Below are positions 47,744 to 59,582 of a DNA stretch of 64,000 nucleotides, in pieces (position 1 is the first letter of the stretch; the number at the start of each line of letters is the position of its first letter). This DNA is from Pseudisothecium myosuroides. Taxonomy: Eukaryota; Streptophyta; Bryopsida; Hypnales; Lembophyllaceae. The stretch spans positions 16,244,224 to 16,308,223 of the forward strand of contig OX637287.1 of the NCBI GenBank assembly GCA_951799445.1, written 5' to 3'. The translations under genes and the position numbers were made by a program. Below the pieces are notes generated by a model. That model searched no databases, had not been told where the DNA came from, and saw only the letters and a program-made list of their open reading frames with translations.

Positions 47744-50700
47744 TCAAATCTCAAAATCTATGGAGTCGCCAGACGTCATCGTCGTCTCTGCTGCCTCAAG
47801 CTTTTGGTATAATACAGAGGTCTTGGGCGACCGTGACTTCTTTGTTGCAGATGGTTTTGTCTTTGGAGGTGTTGATTGTCCTTCAAGACTTTCAACCTCC
47901 AAAGGCTGAACAGTTGAAGACTTGGGCGAGCGTGATTTCTTTGTCGCTGATGCTTTTCTCTTTGGAGATGTTGATTGTCCTTCAAGACTTTCAACCTCCA
48001 AAGGCTGAACAGTGGAAGACTTGGGCGAGCGTGATTTCTTTGTCGCTGATGCTGTTCTCTTTGGGGGTGTTGATTGTCCTTCAAGACTTTCAACCTCCAA
48101 AGGTTGAACAATTGAAGACTTGGGCGAGCGTGATTTCTTTGTCGCTGATGCTATTCTCTTTGGAGGTGTTGATTGTCCTTCAAGACTTTCAACCTCCAAA
48201 GGTTGAACAGAAGAAGACTTGGGCGAGCGTGACTTCTTTGTTGTTGATGATATTTTCTTTGGAGGTGTTGATCGTTCTTCAAGCTTTTCAAGCTCTGATG
48301 CTTGAAGAGTAGCAGACTTGGGCGAACGTGACTTCTTTGTTGCTGGTACCCTCTTAGAAGATGTTGGCTGCTTTCCAAACTTTTCAACCTCTGACACATG
48401 AAGAAGTGGGGAGAATCTGGGCGAAATTGACTTGATCGTCGTTGATGATACTCTCTTTCGAACTGTTGTCTGTTCTTCGAGTTTTTCAACCTCTGTTGGT
48501 TGAAGAGTGGAAGGCTTGGAGGCACTGGAAGACGATTTAGCGGTGGACTTGCGAGATCTGCGTGGCTTAGGAGAGTGAATTTCCTCGACAGACACAGAAA
48601 TTTCCTTCAGCTCTAAACTCTTCGCGGTCTGTGTCTTGACCGCACTTGCAGATGATTCCAGTATACTAGTGGAACTGACTGTCAACTCTTCCTCTGATTT
48701 GGTGTTACTAGGAGCAGCATGACCAACTCGTGTGACACACATCCACTCCCTAGGCCTTAACACGTCATCATCTTTACTACTCTTTGGAACATGCCATGAG
48801 CCTTTTCCAGATTCCTGATACATGCAAATTGAAAATACCACGTCAGAAGGCAGAACTCTAAAAGATTGTAACCAAAACGACAATCATACTAAGGCTTTAC
48901 ACGCACGAAATTGACGAAAGGGTATTTGGCCACTAGTGAGAACCCTGGCCCGAAATTCTCTTAAGGGAAGCAGCACAGGCAAGAAGCAGAAATTAAACGG
49001 AAACTTACGCCTAGATACTGCAAAAAGCATATAGTATATTTGAATTCTATATGGTCAAATACAAGATGAACCAAACTAACCTAAGTCTGAGGCTAAAGCA
49101 CTGAAAGGGACAAGCCTTGCACCTGGATCACAGTAGAATAAGGCGGAGGCATATGGAAAGTAAGGCCCTCCTGGTTGATTGTGAATCGAACCTGAAAAAA
49201 CGCCAAATACCCTTTCGTAAGTCCCTATCTGCGACCTAACTGTTCAATGAGGAGTACAGAGCAATAATATGTGAGAGAGTTACAGCGTTGGAGCTGTCGT
49301 TGGAAAAAAATCACAACATCAAAGCCAAGAGTCTAGTACCTGATGGCGCTCTTTCCATTTTGGAAAAAAACCATTCCCAAGCAGCGAAAACAAGTGGTCT
49401 CGCATTTCATCATTGGTGACTAGTAAGCACCTGTAACGTACTGCCGCATATAACCAATACCTGCAGCATGCCAAGCTCAGGCTTAATGTCAGCAGACCTG
49501 GATGATTAGCTAGACCATTATGCTCAAGAATCTCTAAAGAGCATCTAATGACTGACAACCACTAAGCAGAGAAATGTTTGCACATACCAGTCATCGTTTG
49601 ACCCAGTCGGTGTGGTGTAAATAGAATTTGCATCCATCCATTTATTGAGAATTCTCGTAGCGAATGAAAATGCTGCTGGTCCTCCTTTGGTTCGTCTATG
49701 ATGTAACAAAATAAGTGGTTCCTGCTTGATGCCTAACTTCTTCTGAATCCCATTCACCACGTTGTTCAGCTGCAACCAGGCAGATAAAGTCTTCAAGTTT
49801 AGATCAACGAGTCCCTAAATATGTATCCCACAATATTCTAGACTCTAGGCCATTTGATCATCAGTAGCAAATTGACACAGCACATTTGAACAGGACTGAT
49901 CGGAAGTTAAAACCAATGCTGGAGAGCACCCACTCATAATGTAACATAGAAATCAATAACTTGACGTACAAAAAGAGATCAAAGACAAACTTAATTCACC
50001 CACATCCTATCATGTAAGAATATTGCTTACAATGCCAGTGTAATCAGTACTACCGTATTGACAGCATGATACAACAACGTAATCAACCAAACAAATCTAG
50101 CAAACCTGCAGACCCGAGGGTATAATATAGAATTTACCTGGTAGAAATTGAAACCACCTTTGCCACAGTTTGAATTGTAAAGACCCACATTAGCACCATC
50201 CACAATAGCACCAAAAGGTCCATGACGATCTAGCCATGCCTGCACGAGCAGTCATAACCAACATCCAACATGAGGTATAACTCCATCGCATTCAAAACCC
50301 TGTAACCAAACTCCATTTCATTCACAAGTCGAAGTTACGGTCTGGAAAACCAAAAGTATAATGCTGCAGTAAACCAAAATACCATGTCGAAAAATTTCCA
50401 GTCAGCACAAAAGAGGATGCAGATTTGAACAAAAAATAAAAAATTCTTACTTGAAACTTCTTGAACTCATTATTTTTGGCCTCTCGCTGACACGCCAACT
50501 TTGACAAAGACTGCGCAAAAATCTCCGTTTCTTGAGGATCAAGATCAATCGTGACCAGTTGCTCCCCACATTCTTGACATACACCATGTCCATCGACAAT
50601 GCTAGATTTTACTTCCCAGGAGCCTTTCCCAAGCCACCCCAACCCATGCCACCCACCTCCACAACTTTCAGTGGCTGACTTCACAGTCTCAAGACTCGGC

Positions 50701-52613
50701 AACGTGTCCCAATTTGATTTGCCAGCACTTGTAGCAGCACTGCTTGTGAACCATTGCTGAATCACTTCCACAACGGCTGGGGAAACATCCCTCACTGTTG
50801 TCCGGAATCGATGTAGGAGAGAGTAAACCTTGTCCTCCAGCCCTAAATCTACGCTAAGTTTCAACAATGCTTCCAGTTCACTTTCTTCAAGAGCGACACC
50901 GGCTTCTTTCATGTGTTCGTCAACTTCAAAGGCCTTTTTGGCATTCTTCAATTTGCAATAGATGTACAAAGCTGGAGCATACGACCTTAGTCTGCAGCAA
51001 TGAGGAAAGACTTAGTAGTCACAAAAAAATATAAGCGCTTGCAGAGCAAAAGCATGCGATGGGAACTGCACTGGTAGAGATTCACCTTGTCAATAGATTT
51101 CAGCAAATATATGATGAGGTGATTGAATAGCTGAATTTCTAATAAATTGGTGATCTCACATATGAAATTGTGAGGTACTCGCAAAGTCTCTACAGTAGCT
51201 CAGATGTACTATATAGCTACTCACATGTCAACATTTCATTGCAACAAAAGTCATAAATAATGTCAATTGAGGTATATAACGCTTACCTAGGGGTCAATTC
51301 CGCCTCTGCCATCTGCTTAACCATCTCAAAGGCAAGATCTCCATCTTCCTTAGCTACAGCAAGTCGAGCAACAGCAGTAAAAGTGGCTTCGTTTGGGGGA
51401 ACTCCTTGTGATTTCATTGCTTCATAAACCTCAAAGCCTCTTTTCATGTAAAAACTCCTTTCCTTCTCCGACAAGACTGCAGACTCAGCAGCTGTGGCCA
51501 ATTCTGCACCATTCTTGGATTTGATTTTGCCACTGAGTTCATCCAGCGGGCCTCTAGTCTGCTTCTGCTGCTCAATCCCTGGTATGCCATTTTTCAGTTC
51601 AATGCGTAGGATCAAAGCTGTCATCAAGGACTCTCTTCTCGCCTAAAGCACTGTCTCCATAACCAGCTCAATGTCTTACAAAAACAGTGATAATTGCATA
51701 ATAAGGTGAAAAATGGGCACTAAGACTCACCTCGCCTCTCATTGCCACTTTTCTGCGGCTTCAATGAGTTACTTGCAACCGACGAGCACAAGTACAGTAC
51801 AATGTTGTAATTATATTGATTGAAATTCCCCTTCCCTTCCGCATTGAATTTGTCATAAATTTCCAGTGCCTGCTTGACATCAGCGTATTTGGAGCACATA
51901 TCAAGCTGTCTGCGAAGGTCTTGCTCAGGTGCATACTGTTTATTCCTGCCCCGGGGTGGCTTATGTCCCTTGGCATCACCAGATACAGGCTGCCCACGAT
52001 TCTTGCCATTACTTGCTCTACTATCAGAGCCAACCTCTCCTCTACTTACAACCTGCACCCGCTCTTTGAGACAAGCCAATCACAGTTTAATAATACACAG
52101 ATTGGAAAGAATTCGAAAACTAGAGCATATCAGCTGTGAATATGCTCGTTTATTGGGGATTTGATGAACAGATTAACCCATAAGTCACCAAGGACTCATG
52201 ATTTTAGAAAGACCAAGTCGATTGATCATATTGTGCAAATTAGGACCAAATTAATATCACAAGAATCAGTGAAGAATATTGTATGCGTTGGATAGTATGA
52301 CAAAGTCCCAATGTGACCTACTTAAAAACTAAAGAGTAAAAAGCGAGGCCCACTGTGGGCTTCTTGGCCCTTTAAGGGTTAAGAGTATACCAGATGATTG
52401 AGCTTGACTCCTGGAATTGTAGGAACGGCTGTTAGAATCGGGTGCCCTTTTGGGAGCGTCGAACTTAGACCTAGCCTTGTCAGGAATCCGCTTCACCTTC
52501 ACCCTGGAGGAATCTTCGTCCTTCAGGTTCCTGGAACTTGCGTCCTTGTTCTCAGCCTTCTTGTTGCTAACAAGACCTGAGGTCACACATGATTGCCTTA
52601 GTACAGAATCCAT
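47744..52613 (-). CDS. PRORP: Protein-only RNase P (PRORP) with a repetitive S-P-K-rich C-terminal tail, 990 aa, 9 exons
   Basis: It removes the 5' leader of precursor tRNAs without an RNA subunit. Exons: 52613-52391, 52063-51731, 51617-51287, 50991-50451, 50239-50138, 49769-49588, 49460-49340, 49191-49123, 48814-47744. All are GT-AG; the exon 2 start (52039 is an alternative) and exon 3 start (51632 is an alternative) are the least certain. Residues 1-75 are basic and disordered, with no obvious organelle presequence. PPR repeats follow (about 100-380, including PRLRSYAPALYIYCKLKNAK). The zinc site is Cys434, Cys437, His642 and Cys660. The NYN nuclease domain has DGANVGLYN at 490-498, SNDDWYW with Asp569 and Asp570, and TNDEMRDH with Asp588. 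This spacing is as in Arabidopsis PRORP1, so it should be active. Known plant PRORPs end just after the WMC zinc ligand. Here about 327 further residues follow, basic and repetitive. KKSR-type basic clusters suggest nuclear location (inference). Confidence 0.93.
47830..48515 (-). repeat. 99-bp coding tandem repeat in the PRORP last exon (about 7 units)
   Basis: Seven in-frame units of about 33 codons. The typical unit contains QPLEVESLEGQS, then TPPKR..., then SATKKSRSPK. The four units nearest the stop codon are almost identical at DNA level. The two before them are diverged, and the one closest to the RNase P domain is hard to align. This gradient suggests expansion from the C-terminal side. 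Every unit keeps one acidic segment and one basic S-P-K segment. Confidence 0.92.
52173..52382. mobile_element. Short TTAA-bordered element in PRORP intron 1 (210 bp)
   Basis: It starts TTAACCCATAAGTCACCAAGG and ends GGCCCTTTAAGGGTTAA, with TTAA at 52173-52176 and 52379-52382. The termini resemble family 1 (CCC.TAA.G..CCAAGG). Its right border lies six bases from the 5' splice site of intron 1 (GT at 52390-52389 on the minus strand). Confidence 0.65.
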
Positions 52614-53720
52614 ACTCCATGGCCGTGAAGTCCTAAAACCCTAAACCCTATAACTAAATTCTTGCCAAAACAGTACGCATGGCGGTATCTGCCTCCGATT
52701 CCTTCATTGAGAAGCATAATGCAGCGAATCTCCACAAACAGAGAAAATACGTACACAACAGGCACCGAAAATTCGAATCCAATAAGCACAAAACCCAGTC
52801 ACTCAGGACTCAAAATCCAAAAACGATTATCTTGTCAAGCATACACTCTATCTAGCTCTAGCTCTCAATCTCTTTCGCGCTTGCGCAGTTGCGATGGCTG
52901 AGCGAGCTGCTGCAAGTACGATTAGAACATAAACCCTGTCGTACATTTCTTTTTCTTCACCCACTTCCCAGCTCCAGTACATTGCTTCAGAAAAACAGCT
53001 TGCCAGGAAAGAATTCTAAATCTACTCCATCTCACATTGCAAAAGTCAATCACAGAGTATCTCCATTTCCAGCTGCCTGGTTAAACCCTTCTACCCAGAG
53101 CCGAGGTTTAGCAAATTGGAGCCTACCCGAACGTGGCGACCGCTTGCCAGTGCGTGTCCCGTGCTCAGCCTCAACCCCATTCGCTGGGGTGGCAGCATCC
53201 CCATCTTTCATCCAACTGCTGCCCACCACCCCGTGGTCGCTTCGCGAGTTTCGCAAGCAGGCAAACTCGCTCCTCCCTGTTTCCTTCCCAATCCTCCATC
53301 CGAAATTTCCATAAAATGCAGGCACGCTCACAATTGCAAGACGTCCAGAGCCAGTGAGGTAACCCGGGTTCCAGGATCGCCTACATGGCTGGGGCAGGCT
53401 GCCTAAAACTCCCCGAATGGAAGCGCATCTGCGAGCTGTGAGACAGATGATGGAGGGGGAGGGGAGAGGGGGAAGGAAGAGAGAGTGCAGAAGGCGGTAG
53501 CTGGGTGCGGGGCCCATCCAAGCAAGCTCCATTCACCATAGCCAAAGTCGTCTGCGAAACACGCCACAACATGAGACGGAAGCGCAAAAACCCACACACC
53601 GGAACGATCTTCTCCAGACTACACCGGCGCCGCAGGAAGACGAAGTTCTCAGGAACGGGAACTTGAGGGAACTCCAGGTTCCCGGAGGAACTCCAGATAA
53701 GATTTGTCTCACCCTTCCGA
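52614..53720 (-). promoter_or_regulatory. GC-rich upstream region of PRORP
   Basis: The sequence upstream of the PRORP start codon is GC-rich relative to its surroundings as far as about 53.7 kb. Overlapping open frames run on both strands (for example 52889-53314 plus and 53050-53532 minus), but their translations look like chance frames and match no family I know. CCCTAAACCCTATAA lies just upstream of the start codon (52634-52653), reading AGGGTTTAGGGTTTT on the gene strand, a telo-box-like motif common in promoters of plant translation and RNA-processing genes. A divergent gene cannot be excluded. Confidence 0.4.
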
Positions 53721-55721
53721 AGTGATGAAGTTCAGTCAGTCATGTGGGATTTCACAGGACTTAGTGAAATAGTGCCAGATTGCACCAGAAAGATTGCACC
53801 AGAAAAAAGAAAAATTGACAAACTATGAAGTATTTTGCAAGAAAACTTCAAATTAAGAAAAATCTTGGATGAAATTGTCAGATTGTAGATGAAAATAGGA
53901 TTATGGATATGTGATATGTGAGTGCTATTGTGATATTTTTTATCCAATATGTGGATGAATGTTGAAATTTGGAGTACTCACCACTATAACATTTTATGTA
54001 GTCACTTTAGCACTTCACAAAAAATGAGAAAAAAAGCCCTAGATTTCACCCAATTAAGTCCCCTACTACCAAGCTACCTAAACCTGCAACTAAGCTTAGA
54101 AGTTACTCATACAAATGTAATAAACAATGCGTACAATAGAGAAAATGCACAAAACTCTATATCTTCGTTGTTGGATTGTACTAAGAAAACTGTATCAAAT
54201 TGAAAGCATGTAAATAATCACTTTAACATAAAAGAGAGTTATTCAGTGATATGTTCAAGGGTATTTTTTCACTTGTAGAGCTACAAAGTGTCTTTCTATA
54301 TTCCATGGAATATATAGGGAGTTATCAACACTAGATTTATTGTGCACCTACTAAGTTAGTGATTTTGACTCTTGGTCTTACAAGAGGTACCTTCAAAATC
54401 ATGTTGTACCTTAAACCACACCCTAAAACGATCAAGCTCCAAAATGGTATAGATATATTTTGAAAATTGCACCTCCATGTCTACACGGTTCTTCAAAGAA
54501 GCATTGGCCATTTTGGGACATGTAATTGGCTTCTAAACTCATAGAACATCAGGATTTAATAACGCGTAAAGGCTTGTCAAAGATCAAAAAAAATATGCTC
54601 GTGTTATTAAATTCTCACGTTATTAAATTCTTATGTAAGTTATTTCAATTATTTCAATACATTTTAGAGATTAGAGATCATGTTATTAAATCTTCATGTT
54701 ATTCCATATGACTCACACAACACGAGGATATAAAAGCGTAGGTTTACGAGCTTGCATATTTTTTTAAATATTAATAACATAATTGCACCTTCATGTCTTT
54801 TCCTTCTAACACCTTAGGAGGAGGAGCTTTTGAATGTGACCAATTTCTTTTAATGCTGCCTACAAGCAGTTTCAAGCACTCTACTTTCAAAACTTTGTAC
54901 CCCTACTATGGTCTCATTTTTGTCATAATTAGCAAATTGATTGTACATTACTTCCTTTTCTACATATCACTTTGCTCTCTTGTATTCACTATTTACTAGT
55001 TTACCTTCAAATTACCCACAACCCAATTTGTGGCGTTTTTGGATGTATCCACCCTATGACTTTGTTTGTCTTGCAGTACTTTAGCTTTAGACTCTCGCTT
55101 CATTAAATTATCAAGAAGTAAGTTAATTTCAACATGTATGTGCATTTTGGATAACTATGCTAACACAACAAAGACGTCTCTGTGCAATTTTGGAATCAGA
55201 TTGTATTGAAGATTAAAGGAACTCATTTTGTGGCTAAAATAAACAAGGTAGAAGAGGGCTCTGATAATGAGAAGGGAGAGAAATAATTCCAAGTGTTGTT
55301 ACAGGTTGCATAACATTCAGTAGCCTTCAGAGAGGCTGCCTTTGCCTCTCTGAAGTCTACATCCAAGAAATGCATCCACTATTGAAGGTCAGTTGTCAGG
55401 CAATTAATAAAAATGAGTTCATCAATTTAGCCAATTTCAACATTGTAGAACACAATTTGAGTCTCGCCCTTGGAATTGGTGTCCAACTACTAAGTTGAAG
55501 ATTTTCTGTCAGAGGCTAATTAAATTTCGCAATTCACATTCACTGACTTACCATCATGACTGACTTGATCCACGCTATTTTGTAATTGTAACCCCCCCAT
55601 GTCATGTTTTGTCAAGCAAGCAAACCCAAATTGAATATATTAATTCCATTCTATATTTTTGACCCACCAGTCCACCACTTCCTTTAGTCTGACAAAAAAT
55701 GACACCTGTAAAATAGCTACC
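53721..55721. other. AT-rich intergenic DNA, nothing recognised
   Basis: No supportable gene. A small inverted repeat CAGAGAGGC-TGCCTTT-GCCTCTCTG lies near 55335. The part around 55.2-55.6 kb is less AT-rich and may be an old relic. Confidence 0.45.
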
Positions 55722-55788
55722 GATGGTGTGGAATATACCACACCATCTCATCTGCTGGATGAAATGGTGTGGTATATTCCACACCATT
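55722..55788. repeat. Strong hairpin built from two near-palindromic arms
   Basis: Arm 1 (55722-55752) and arm 2 (55758-55788), each 31 bases, pair at about 29 positions around a TGCTG loop. Each arm is itself almost a palindrome (GGTGTGGAATATACCACACC and GGTGTGGTATATTCCACACC). No coding frame is supported. Confidence 0.85.
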
Positions 55789-56288
55789 CTGTTCAGTGGA
55801 AGGCAGCCCACAGGGCTGCTACTGAATGTTATGTGGTGTGAATTAAAGGCTTGTTCATTTTGTTCCGTGTTAGCCTCAAGGATTTGAATTAAGTGAGTCT
55901 AAAACTATACCTTTCAATCACGGTAGGGATGCACTATATTTTTTATTAATTTATTTATGAAATTTATGAGTTCTGTTGAGGATCAATATATTTGTAAATA
56001 AGGTATGTATGATTTATTTATGATATATTTATAATTTGGTAAGAATGGTTGAATTTGTATGAAGGAGTGAGTGAGGATGTATAATTTATATGATAAAGAG
56101 GATTTTTGATGATGATGAAGGGAGATTGGTTGTTTTCTCTGAAAGTTTGTACATGGAGTAGGTTATTGCAATTTGATTTATGGTACAAGAATAGCAATTT
56201 TTTTATTTTCTAGTTAGTAGAATTATTTATATCCTAGAATACTTGAAGGGAAAAACATGTATACGTTCATCTATACAATTGTCTAATA
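55789..56288. other. AT-rich spacer, nothing recognised
   Basis: No gene or element border is seen. Confidence 0.5.
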
Positions 56289-56863
56289 TTAATCCCTAAA
56301 GGACCAAGAGGTTGTCTAGATTTTCCAAAATTGTGAAGATCTATTATAAAATACAGCTTGGAATAATATTTTAATGATGACTCTCAAACAATAGTTGTAA
56401 AATGTGATTTATAGATCACATCCATAAGGTTAGATCAACAATTATACACACCAATATTTTACAATAAAATTTGAAATTTGAAATTGAAAATTCTTCTAAA
56501 ATCAATTGTAAATTGAATATTTATAATTTATACAAGAATTTTTTTCTACAAGTTCAAAATGCTAAGTTGTAATCATAGTGATTTTTGAAGATTTTTATTT
56601 TATTTTTTGATTCAAGTTGTTTTTGAAGGATCATTTTTTGAACTAAAAAAGTTACTTTTTGAGGCTAGACCTAACGATATGATTTGAATTATAGAATACT
56701 TGCAAAGCAAAATCTTCATAATCTATACTGTACAAATATTAAAGAACTAATACCAGAATCTTCAAAAAAAATGATGGATGAAAAAAGGCATTTCGGTGAC
56801 TTTGGGATGTATTTATGTTCATTCATTGTTCAAAATCTGCACTCATGGTCCTTAAGGGGTTAA
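56289..56863 (+). mobile_element. TTAA-bordered element related to family 1 (575 bp)
   Basis: The left end is TTAATCCCTAAAGGACCAAG and the right end is GGTCCTTAAGGGGTTAA, with TTAA at 56289-56292 and 56860-56863. The interior is AT-rich and does not align clearly with copies A-H, so this may be an internally replaced or older copy. Confidence 0.65.
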
Positions 56864-58343
56864 TAACTTTAATCCAAATATTAGCAAATCTAATTTTGCG
56901 CTTTCACTAATAGGATTTATCAATGTAGCTCATTTGAAAAACATTTGATCTTGCCAAAGTTGACCACCAATGGCTTAAGGGCAAGCCAACTCTCTATATA
57001 TTAGTAATAAAATTATTGCAACACCATGCAGTTGCTTAAGAAAAAATGGATAGTAAGTAATTAAAAACTGATTAATAAGACTTCAAATAGGAAGAGACTT
57101 CATAATAAATAGTAGGTTTGTATTGATAATTCTACTCTTCCACGGGAGCTACATTAAGGTGGTATTAAGCAACATGCTCACAAAAAATCAAGAAAGCATT
57201 TCTATTTCCTCCATTCACAAACTTTCTTCTCCACAAAAATTCACTCATGTAGTTTTTTAGAACATGTTTGAATGTGCTAGTCTTCAAGGATTTCTTGACA
57301 TACATCCAAGTTCTTCCTATAGAATTTGTGTGAATTCCACTAGCAGGATTTTTGAAAAATTCAGAATGATTTACTAGGACCGTGCCTCATAGCCCAATTG
57401 ATTCAACTAAGTAGTGCCATATGCCCTCCAACAATTACTTATGATTGTTGTGCCTCTCTCAACATGCTCTGTAATAGGTACGTTAAGGGTTCCTTGGTTC
57501 TGTCAGGATTTGTAGCCAAATACATGGATCCTAATTCCCTCTTTCAACCTCTCCAAATATCCATTGTTCGTCTCTTCTTGCTCCTCTATTGTACTTCTTC
57601 TTTCCAAATTTGCTCTCAGCAATCTCTGCCATCTTGTTCATTCAATCCACCTATCATTCTCACTTCCTATTGTTGTACAACTTTGTTATAAATATCTCTA
57701 CAAAAATTGTACCAATTTGCCAAGGTATTCTTGTTTGTACAAGATTTCATTGTTGTAGATCCTTAAAAGAAGCTCTTGCTCCAACTGTACATGATAGTGA
57801 GCATTCTCTAAAAAGAGAGTGTGAAGTAGAAAAGAAAGTGTCATTTCTAAGAGAAAAAGTAGCTCTACATCCCCTGTTTGTGCATCTCCACCTACATCCA
57901 TCACTCTTTAATTAGTCTTGCCTTTAATTTCTCTCTCCTCATCTTCATCTCACACCTCTCACAATTTCTCTCAATAGGGTTTAGGCCTCTCTCTTTGATA
58001 AAACACAAGGTGCTCATTAGGGTGGCAATTGCAATAATCCTTGAAAAATGAGTCCAAATGAGCTAAAGTTGGGCCTCCATTGAACCTAAAGGTAGAGCTC
58101 CAAAAAAGTCTTGCAAAACGTGCTCTAAAAACCTACTCCAAATTGTTAAGGTTTCATCTAGCCACAATACAATTAACAATATTAGCACCATGGATTAGAT
58201 TAGGACTCATATATTCAACTCAGGCCCCTTCTTGGGTTCATTATCTTATGATAAATTTTGCCACAACACACAACCTTTAAGGTAGTCTGCTCTGAAAGTG
58301 AGCGGCTTCTTCAAATTGACCCTATATTTAGGTCTGAAATGGA
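56864..58343. other. Intergenic DNA, no supported gene
   Basis: Overlapping open frames at 57.4-57.9 kb have Cys/Ser/Leu-rich translations typical of chance frames in pyrimidine-rich DNA. No transposon border is recognised. Confidence 0.45.
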
Positions 58344-58522
58344 TACAGTAGAACCTCTCTGAGCTGATCGGTCCCGGACTGGTCTGATAGATTGGTTTAC
58401 AGAGGTTTATTGACTTAGAGAGGGTCATTTTTTGTCACAGCCTTTGTTATGTGGCCTAGTTTGGGACCGGTCTGACATGATTAGTTTACAGAGGTTTATC
58501 AACTTAGAGAGGTTCTACTGTA
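58344..58522. mobile_element. pogo/Emigrant-like MITE with TA target (175-bp body)
   Basis: TA-CAGTAGAACCTCTCTGAG at the left and CTTAGAGAGGTTCTACTG-TA at the right give a clean inverted repeat of about 17 bp, with TA duplications at 58344-58345 and 58521-58522. Two related internal segments, each holding GGTTTACAGAGGTTTAT-like sequence, occur within the body. No transposase is encoded; elements like this are mobilised by pogo-type transposases. Confidence 0.85.
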
Positions 58523-59582
58523 TTAGGTGGTCTTTAAATGGACTTCTCAAGCCACTGAGAATCGAGAGAAAAGCATTATTTATTGCAAGATCCAATCATT
58601 GGCCTTCATTTACTCAAATCACTTCAGAAGTTGCAAGTGGTCGGATTTTGGAAGACCTAGGGTCACAAATAGGTGCCTACACCAATTTTTTTTTAAAATT
58701 CATAAGTAATTAAAAAAAATGATTCAAAAAATATGAAACTACTTGTGTTACATTCCGCATCCATTTTTCTTTCTCTGAAAAATGATCCAAAAATATTTCT
58801 ATTCATGGAAACCTGTGAAAAAAGCAGACCAGCCCTTAAATGGTCGCTTTTAGAGCATACTACCTTACTTTGTGAACACAAAACTACGACCTCCACATTA
58901 CCATATATAAATGAATCTATTCAGTACCCCAAATGGCTACCATCTCAACATTGTTCCTGCCCTTGCTGATCTCACCATTTTGCTGCATGTTCATTTTCCA
59001 TTCAAACGTACTAGGGGACAATTTAATATGTAGATCACCTTAGCTATCGGTGAGCTTGAAGTATTCTGTAGTTGTGCCCTGCCAAAGATTCAAATTTTGA
59101 AAGAACTTCTAGTTTGTCTGACCTCTATTTCATTGCACAAAGGACGAGTTTCGGTGGATTTACGAACTTTCTGTGACTTTAATTTGGTAGTTCTTGTGTG
59201 GGTACTAACAGGATTTGTTGTTCTGCATGAGCGGGAAAGCTAGTTTCCTATTAGTTCAGGGCTAAACAGATGTACTTGCAATGGTAATTGATCTCGAAAA
59301 ATTGACGAACATTTAAAACAAACTAGCGCATAAAATTGTTAGTGTTGATGGCCATGAGAGCTTTGTTCATATCCTCTTATGTTCCTGGAAAAATATTTCT
59401 AACACGGGTGTGCTTGAGATGCAAAGTATACTCTTTTAACCAACTTAACCAGCGACAAGCAGTTCTCGTCTGCGGTTATACACAGCTGCTTTGCCTACGC
59501 TAGGTATATTATCGGAGATAAAGAATTTGGGAAAACCTATGAATCTTAATATCTTGAAAGGCATCCCAGGTTCCGAGTTCAT
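58523..59582. other. Intergenic DNA and 3' flank of the GMC oxidoreductase gene
   Basis: No gene is seen. The right-hand part should contain the 3' UTR of the minus-strand oxidoreductase gene. Confidence 0.45.

Noticed and set aside
47833..48312. Long plus-strand open frame with repeated segments opposite the PRORP tail
   Set aside because: It is the antisense shadow of the 99-bp coding repeats. The minus-strand frame is continuous with the PRORP zinc-binding end.
52889..53532. Overlapping open frames on both strands upstream of PRORP
   Set aside because: GC-rich sequence readily gives long chance frames. No domain, consistent splice sites or recognisable motif was found.
57398..57915. Overlapping Cys/Leu/Ser-rich frames considered as a small secreted peptide gene
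   Set aside because: Three frames are open over the same pyrimidine-rich stretch, with no clear signal peptide plus cysteine pattern or splice support.
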